Below, piece by piece: positions 59,347 through 64,000 of a stretch of DNA of 64,000 bases. The notes under the pieces are model-generated. The model had not been told where the DNA came from, searched no databases, and worked only from the letters and a program-made list of their open reading frames with translations. The DNA is taken from positions 1 through 64,000 of the forward strand of contig JAQXEG010000005.1 of assembly GCA_029250945.1 (NCBI GenBank). The letters run 5' to 3'. The DNA is from Yoonia sp. (GTDB taxonomy: Bacteria > Pseudomonadota > Alphaproteobacteria > Rhodobacterales > Rhodobacteraceae). Made by a program: the position numbers and the translations under genes. Position 1 is the first letter of the stretch; every line of letters starts with the position of its first letter.

Positions 59347-59609
59347 CGGTATTTCCTTTATTCATTATCAGATCGCCGCCTTCGTCGTGACATTTGCCAC
59401 AAATCGAAGTTTTCTGCTTTTATTAACGCCCAATCAAACCGTTTCGCCGGAACACGCAACGGTTGCAGAGCCAAACCTGACCTTTAGGACAGGCAAAAAT
59501 GCGAGAACTTCTTAACGCAAACGATTTCAATTGCTGTTTGTTCCAGTTAAACCTAGGTAAATCGTGAATATTCTCACTTTTCACGGGTAAAATCATCCAA
59601 GAGGTCCCG

Positions 59610-60572
59610 ATGCGCGCATTTCAGGTTAGTCGTTTTGAAGAAGGCGCACAGCTTGCTGATATTGAACAACCAATACCCGCAAAAGGCGAAGTCTTATTGC
59701 AAATTCACGCCTGTGGGCTGAACTTTGCTGATCTGTTGATGGCCAATGGCACATATCAGGACACGCCAAAGCCCCCCTTTAGCCTTGGCATGGAGGTGTG
59801 CGGCACGGTCATCGCCACCGGTGAGGGTGTCAGCACACCGGCCATCGGCACCAAGGTTGCCGTATTCGGCGGCGCGGGTGGGCTTGCAGAATATGGCGTG
59901 TTCCCGGCGGCGAACTGCATAGAGGTGCCGCAAAATATGCCACCAGAGGTTGCGGCAGGGTTTTACGTCGCCTACGGCACCTCGCATCTGGCGCTGACGG
60001 ATCGGGCGCATTTGCAGAAAGGCGAAACATTGTTAGTGCTTGGCGCATCCGGCGGTGTCGGACTGACGGCTGTAGAAATCGGCAAGGCGATGGGCGCAAA
60101 AGTGATCGCGGTTGCACGCGGCGCCAAAAAACTAGCCGTGGCCAAGGCGGCCGGTGCGGATCACCTGATCGACAGCACAGACAGTGATTTCACCGATGCC
60201 GTCAAGGCGCTTGGCGGGGCGGACGTCGTGTATGACCCTGTCGGCGGCACGGGCTTCAAATCAGCGATGCGCGCGACCAAGCCCAAGGGGCGGATCATCG
60301 TGATCGGTTTCGCAAGCGGCGACGTCCCCCCCATTCCGGCCAACATCATTCTGGTCAAGAATATCGATATCATCGGGTTCTATTGGGGCGGCTATCTAAA
60401 ATTCGCGCCCCAGAAAGTTATGCAAAGCATCGCGGCCCTGATGGAGATGTACACATCCGGTCAGCTCAAACCTCACATCAGCCATACGCTGCCGCTGGAC
60501 CAAGCAGGTGAAGCGCTGGATTTGCTGCGCACCCGTACCTCAACCGGCAAGGTCGTTGTCACGCTTTCCTAG
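59610..60572 (+). CDS. NADPH:quinone oxidoreductase-like protein (zinc-free MDR)
   Basis: The 320-residue medium-chain reductase begins MRAFQVSRFEEGAQLADIEQP and has the substrate loop HACGLNFADLLMANGTYQ and the NADPH-binding motif LGASGGVGLTAVEIGKAMGA. It lacks the zinc ligands of alcohol dehydrogenases. It likely reduces quinones or enoyl substrates. Its stop overlaps the convergent LysR gene by four bases. Confidence 0.88.
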   Translation: MRAFQVSRFEEGAQLADIEQPIPAKGEVLLQIHACGLNFADLLMANGTYQDTPKPPFSLGMEVCGTVIATGEGVSTPAIGTKVAVFGGAGGLAEYGVFPAANCIEVPQNMPPEVAAGFYVAYGTSHLALTDRAHLQKGETLLVLGASGGVGLTAVEIGKAMGAKVIAVARGAKKLAVAKAAGADHLIDSTDSDFTDAVKALGGADVVYDPVGGTGFKSAMRATKPKGRIIVIGFASGDVPPIPANIILVKNIDIIGFYWGGYLKFAPQKVMQSIAALMEMYTSGQLKPHISHTLPLDQAGEALDLLRTRTSTGKVVVTLS

Positions 60573-61453
60573 GCAGACACGACCTGCATCGTGGGGGGCT
60601 GCCCCATCCGGTAGGCCGCCGCGATCATGTCGACAAGGTCATCCATAGCAGGCCCCGCGCCCAGATCACCACGGTAAAGGTTGATCTGCATCTCGCCCAA
60701 AGACGGCAAACCCGCGCTTGCATCAATCGTGGTCAGGTCGTTGGGTTCGGTGCCTTCAAGGCTGGCATGAACGGCCAGATCGGCGCTGACCGTCGCCTCA
60801 ATCGCGGTTTGCCCGTCCCCTTCAACGGCCATTTCCCACGGGATTGCGGCGCGGTCCAATCCGCGCTGTGCGATGCTACGAAACAGGCAGACGTTCGAGA
60901 ATGCCAAACGCAGTGGGCGCACGCGGACCGCCTGACCGCCTGGTGCGCCGATCCACACCAGCCGCCGCGTGGTCAGCGTGGTGTGACCGGGCGTGCCCTC
61001 TGGCTCTGTGGTTAAAATCAGGTCGACCTCGCCGCAGGCATGCTGCGCCTTCAGCAGATTGGTGTTTGATGACAGCAACTTCACCCGCAGGCGCGGATAA
61101 GCCTGTGAAAACCGCGCCAGAACCTTTGGGATGGCGGGGTATATAATGTCATGGGGCACGCCAAGCGTGATCTCGCCCTCATAATCGGTGGCCGTCAGCC
61201 GGCCGTAAACCTCATCATTCAGTTCCAGCATACGCCGCGCATAGCTGAGCAGTTGCTCCCCAATCGGGGTCAGGCCAATCGTCCGCGCAGAGCGATCCAA
61301 AAGCGGGATGCCAAGACTTTCCTCAAGCCGCTTTAACTGCATAGAGACCGCCGATTGCGTCAGGTTCAAAAACCCCGCCGCACGGGTCACGCCGCCCGCA
61401 TCGGCCACGGCGACAAACGACCGCAAAGATGTCAGATCCAAATTTCGCGTCAT
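60569..61453 (-). CDS. LysR-family transcriptional regulator
   Basis: The 294-residue protein has the winged HTH (LTSLRSFVAVADAGGVTRAAGFLNLTQSAVSMQLKRLEESLGIPLLDR) and the periplasmic-binding-like effector domain (EITLGVPHDIIYPAIPKVLARF). It is divergent from the DUF1127 gene; the 115-base AT-rich space between them probably holds its operator. Target unknown. Confidence 0.92.
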   Translation of the reverse strand: MTRNLDLTSLRSFVAVADAGGVTRAAGFLNLTQSAVSMQLKRLEESLGIPLLDRSARTIGLTPIGEQLLSYARRMLELNDEVYGRLTATDYEGEITLGVPHDIIYPAIPKVLARFSQAYPRLRVKLLSSNTNLLKAQHACGEVDLILTTEPEGTPGHTTLTTRRLVWIGAPGGQAVRVRPLRLAFSNVCLFRSIAQRGLDRAAIPWEMAVEGDGQTAIEATVSADLAVHASLEGTEPNDLTTIDASAGLPSLGEMQINLYRGDLGAGPAMDDLVDMIAAAYRMGQPPTMQVVSA

Positions 61454-61568
61454 ATCAGAATCTTTGATGCTAAACCGAACAATAATTCGATTTACTTATA
61501 CTCGATCAATTTAGATACATCAAGTATTCGAATATGAATGACGATAAACATCACGAAAGGACGATGAT

Positions 61569-61790
61569 ATGACCACCACAGCTTGCGCCCCATGCACACA
61601 GCCCGCCACTCGCCCGACGCAGATGGGCCTGTTTCATCGGCTGACACAGATCGGCGCCGTTACGCGGCAGCGGCGGGTCTTGCGCAACCTGACGCCCGAA
61701 CAACATGCAGATATCGGGATCACAGCGGCACAAGCTCGCCAAGAGGCCGACCGCCCCGTTTGGGATGTGCCTGCTCATTGGACATCCTAA
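61569..61790 (+). CDS. Small DUF1127 protein
   Basis: The 73-residue protein carries the DUF1127 motif RQRRVLRNLTPEQHADIGI near the middle. Such small Arg-rich proteins in alphaproteobacteria affect RNA turnover and phosphate or stress responses. AAGGACGATGAT precedes the ATG. It is divergent from the LysR gene, a frequent arrangement for DUF1127 genes. Confidence 0.8.
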   Translation: MTTTACAPCTQPATRPTQMGLFHRLTQIGAVTRQRRVLRNLTPEQHADIGITAAQARQEADRPVWDVPAHWTS

Positions 61791-61931
61791 AGACGCAGGT
61801 GCGACATTCCGGCCAAATCGCGTCATTTTAACTGAAATCGCCCCCTGTGAGACTTGAAAACAGAGGGCGATCTGTCAATATCTATCGCAAGGTCGCCGCG
61901 TTTGGCGCCAACTGTTTGATGGAGGTCTGTA

Positions 61932-62651
61932 ATGGCACAATTTGATACGGTCCGCGCCGCGGGATCAATCCGCACCGCTGAGATCGATGAGGGTCTGCGG
62001 ACCCATATGAACAAAGTCTACGGCACAATGTCCGTGGGTCTTTTGCTGACATTCGCGGCCGCTTGGGCCGTGGGCAACAACGCCGCGATGATGAACACGT
62101 TGTTCACCGGGTTCACCCGCTACATCGTGATGTTTGCACCGCTGATCATGGTTTTCGCATTTGGCGCGATGATCAACCGCTTGTCCGCCGCTGGCGCGCA
62201 ACTGTTCTTTTACGCGTTTAGCGCCGTGATGGGCGTGTCGATCAGCTATATCTTTGCGATCTACACGGGTGTGTCTGTCGCACAAACCTTCCTTGTGACA
62301 TCTATCGCTTTTGCGGGCCTGTCGCTTTGGGGTTATACCACCAAGAAGGATATCTCTGGCTGGGGTAGCTTCTTGATCATGGGTGTTATTGGTCTGATCG
62401 TCGCCTCGTTGGTTAACATCTGGCTACAGTCGCCCGCCATCATGTTCGCCGTCTCTGCGATTGGTGTGCTGATCTTTGCAGGTCTTACCGCCTATGACAC
62501 GCAGAAGATCAAGAACGAGTATATCGCACACGCCATGAACGCGGATAGCGAATGGTTGGGCAAGGCGGCCATCATGGGCGCGCTGAACCTCTACCTCGAC
62601 TTCATCAACATGTTCATGTTCTTGCTATCGTTCTTGGGCAACCGTGAATAA
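61932..62651 (+). CDS. Bax inhibitor-1/YccA family membrane protein
   Basis: The 239-residue protein has seven membrane helices: THMNKVYGTMSVGLLLTFAAAWAVGN starts the first. The C-terminal end YDTQKIKNEY and the final LYLDFINMFMFLLSFLGNRE are BI-1 hallmarks. Bacterial members (YetJ/BsYetJ) form a pH-sensitive Ca2+ leak. GGAGG precedes ATG 61932. A strong terminator follows. Confidence 0.93.
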   Translation: MAQFDTVRAAGSIRTAEIDEGLRTHMNKVYGTMSVGLLLTFAAAWAVGNNAAMMNTLFTGFTRYIVMFAPLIMVFAFGAMINRLSAAGAQLFFYAFSAVMGVSISYIFAIYTGVSVAQTFLVTSIAFAGLSLWGYTTKKDISGWGSFLIMGVIGLIVASLVNIWLQSPAIMFAVSAIGVLIFAGLTAYDTQKIKNEYIAHAMNADSEWLGKAAIMGALNLYLDFINMFMFLLSFLGNRE

Positions 62652-62678
62652 TTGAACCACTTAGGTTTAAAATCATTG

Positions 62679-62714
62679 CAGGGCCGGTGCTAGCGCACCG
62701 GCCCTGTTTTTTTT
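62679..62714 (+). terminator. Rho-independent terminator after the BI-1 gene
   Basis: A perfect 12-bp stem (CAGGGCCGGTGC / GCACCGGCCCTG) with a TAGC loop is followed by eight Ts. It lies 27 bases after the stop codon. Confidence 0.93.
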
Positions 62715-62722
62715 GTGAAGAT

Positions 62723-62742
62723 GCCTCCGGCGGAGGTATTTG
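62723..62742 (+). repeat. Roseobacter-type CCTCCGGCGGAGGTATTTG repeat, best copy
   Basis: GCCTCCGGCGGAGGTATTTG contains the perfect palindrome CCTCCGGCGGAGG followed by TATTTG. It lies between the BI-1 terminator and rpmG. Related copies are at 37383, 45371 and 47567. Confidence 0.65.
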
Positions 62743-62827
62743 GTGCAAATGGAAAACGGATTGCGCAACGAAAAAGGGCCGACCAATATGGCCGACCCTT
62801 TTGCAAGTTCTGTGAGGCGTTGATCGC

Positions 62828-62995
62828 TTACTTGATCTTGCCTTCTTTGTATTCCACGTGTTTGCGCACAACTGGGTCATACTTACGCACAACCATTTTC
62901 TCGGTCATAGTGCGTGCGTTCTTTTTTGTGACGTAAAAGTGACCTGTCCCCGCAGTGGAGTTCAGGCGGATTTTGATGGTGGTAGGCTTCGCCAT
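62828..62995 (-). CDS. rpmG: 50S ribosomal protein L33
   Basis: The 55-residue protein is a complete L33 ([20 protein letters not shown], then [10 protein letters not shown] and [14 protein letters not shown]). The zinc-binding Cys of some L33 forms are absent, as usual in alphaproteobacteria. A hairpin with a U-run (about 62779-62805, outer stem AAAAGGG/CCCTTTT) follows it as a probable terminator. Confidence 0.96.
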   Translation of the reverse strand: MAKPTTIKIRLNSTAGTGHFYVTKKNARTMTEKMVVRKYDPVVRKHVEYKEGKIK

Positions 62996-63105
62996 GTCTC
63001 ATCTCTCTCATATTGGGGCGCGCAAGGATTGCGGCGTCAACTCTATCTTGAAGCTGCCTTTTACCCGCATGATGGGCCGAGTCAACTGCAAAGCGCATGC
63101 AAATT

Positions 63106-63515
63106 ATGCCTGCGGGGTCACATCCCGGGATACAGCAAAGATTGACGTGATTTGACCGTCGGCGGCGACCACAGGTGTAATCGTGACATCCCAGTCGCGC
63201 ATCTGCCCTTTGGCAGTGGCACAGCCCCCGCGGAATGTGGCGTCTTGACCGTCGCGGGCCTGTTCAAAGCTGGCGCGCAATCCGTCACGCGCATTCTCAG
63301 GCCAAAGTTCCCACCATGTTTTGCCAGCGATCTGATCAGGTCATCAATCTCCATCGCGCACATGCCGTTTTCACTCATGAAGCTGATGCGCCCTTCGGTA
63401 TTGAGCAGCTTGACGCAATCGGGGCTTTTACACAGCACGCCAGCGAAAGCGCGGCGCCATCCTAGTTACTCGCGCCAAAGGCCGTGGCATCGTGTGCTGA
63501 TGCGGTGTCTTTCAT
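63106..63515 (-). pseudogene. PAS-domain protein with two lesions
   Basis: ATG 63515 codes MKDTASAHDATAFGASN, then TAG. The text resumes in another frame as AFAGVLCKSPDCVKLLNTEG, which fits a five-base insertion (TAGGA) near 63460. A second shift near 63340 is a one-base loss: the reading changes from GMCAMEID to DQIAGKTWWELWPENARDGL. The rest, ending VTITPVVAADGQITSIFAVSRDV with stop at 63106-63108, completes a PAS fold. This type of short PAS protein occurs in Rhodobacteraceae, role unknown. An intact 107-codon frame (63118-63438) joins wrong halves. Confidence 0.8.
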
Positions 63516-63604
63516 AGTGATATCACCCTTGGGCATGTATTCCGCCCTATTATCTGCGCTTAACGCTTATCGCAGCGAATTGTTCCACAGCAAGTGAAAT
63601 AAAT

Positions 63605-63979
63605 ATGCGGGTGGTCTGTAAGCCGGATTCTGTCTAGGCCAATTGGCCCGAGATGATCATTCATCTGGACACGCTGTTACCAACGCGCCTCTAGCTGCCA
63701 ACCCGGGTTTCTGCGGTCCAAGCACCCGCGCCGCGAACGGCCCAAAACCCCTATTTGGCATTGCTCCCGGTGGGGCTTGCCGTGCCGTCCGTGTCGCCAC
63801 GTCCGCGGTGGGCTCTTACCCCACCGTTTCACCTTTTCCCGCGTATAACGGGTAGTCTGTTCTCTGTGGCGCTGTCCCTAGGGTTACCCCCGCCGGGTGT
63901 TACCCGGCACCGTGCTTTTCATGGAGTCCGGACTTTCCTCGAAATGTTGCCATCCCGCGATCATCCGACCACCCGCATA
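63605..63979 (-). ncRNA. rnpB: RNase P RNA
   Basis: On the minus strand the conserved block GAGGAAAGTCCGGACTCC follows a 5' region beginning ATGCGGGTGGTC. The 3' end ACAGAATCCGGCTTACAGACC ends GACCACCCGCAT, which pairs with the 5' end as helix P1. The universal ACAG-containing P4 partner and the alphaproteobacterial GGGGTAAGAGCCCACCGC block are present. The gene appears complete at about 375 bases. The left ORFs within it are not coding. Confidence 0.95.
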
Positions 63980-64000
63980 TCGCGGCTTAGGCCGTGGACG

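Noticed and set aside
63643-63855. Open frame inside the last 400 bases
   Set aside because: It lies within the RNase P RNA gene, whose conserved core and P1 pairing are clear.

Overview
The window looks like a chromosomal segment of a marine alphaproteobacterium of the Rhodobacteraceae (Roseobacter group). The evidence is gene content and order: an alphaproteobacterial RNase P RNA, a short ProS, HdaA next to ppk/ppx, a PccR-type regulator beside propionyl-CoA carboxylase genes, a betICBA cluster, and families such as DUF1194, DUF3047, DUF4174 and DUF6497. Base composition is moderately GC-rich with two clearly AT-richer patches. The species cannot be read from the sequence. There are no tRNAs, rRNA operons, CRISPR arrays, insertion sequences or complete prophage genes.

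Layout. 1-9.5 kb: a SLAM-like outer-membrane protein behind a lipoprotein remnant, glyoxalase I, a DUF1194 protein, an xre-sdhE-ldtR run, aspartate aminotransferase, an AT-rich insertion with a frameshifted unknown gene, then a MATE exporter, a DUF2461 protein and an NAD-dependent epimerase. 9.5-21 kb: a MerR regulator with its promoter and a dead aldo/keto reductase, parE, a dead methyl-directed HNH nuclease, a dead cytochrome c with a perfect FNR box, a DUF3047 protein, a dead lipoprotein, an Ldh-family dehydrogenase, LolD/LolF, a ThuA protein and proS. 21-30.5 kb: fasciclin, AI-2E permease, hdaA-ppk-ppx, a dead EEP nuclease behind a TerB/DnaJ protein, GNAT and VOC proteins. 30.5-41.8 kb: the propionate module: methylmalonyl-CoA mutase, pccA, two small genes, pccB, an MFS exporter and pccR, with TTTGCAAA-type operators. 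41.8-47.5 kb: a CoxG-like protein and betI-betC-betB-betA for choline sulfate to glycine betaine. 47.6-55 kb: transporters, yebC, a YmdB-like phosphoesterase, fau and mgtE. 55-64 kb: guanine and 8-oxoguanine deaminases, hisN, regulators, a quinone oxidoreductase, BI-1, rpmG and rnpB.

Two metabolic units stand out. The propionate unit carboxylates propionyl-CoA (PccA/PccB) and isomerises methylmalonyl-CoA (ScpA) towards succinyl-CoA; PccR probably controls it. The Bet unit desulfates choline sulfate and oxidises choline to glycine betaine; BetI probably represses it.

The most unusual property is the number of genes broken by point lesions inside otherwise tidy operons, often with the stop/start overlap to a healthy neighbour preserved. 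I count eight: AKR, HNH nuclease, cytochrome c, lipoprotein, EEP nuclease, CAP protein, PAS protein and the AT-rich island gene, plus gene remnants near 1-220 and 6388-6573. No new system is proven. The best candidates for new biology are the AT-rich island at 5.4-6.4 kb, an FNR-type promoter at 19.6 kb that points at no annotated gene, and a small lipoprotein with an EcfG-type promoter at 36.1-36.4 kb.
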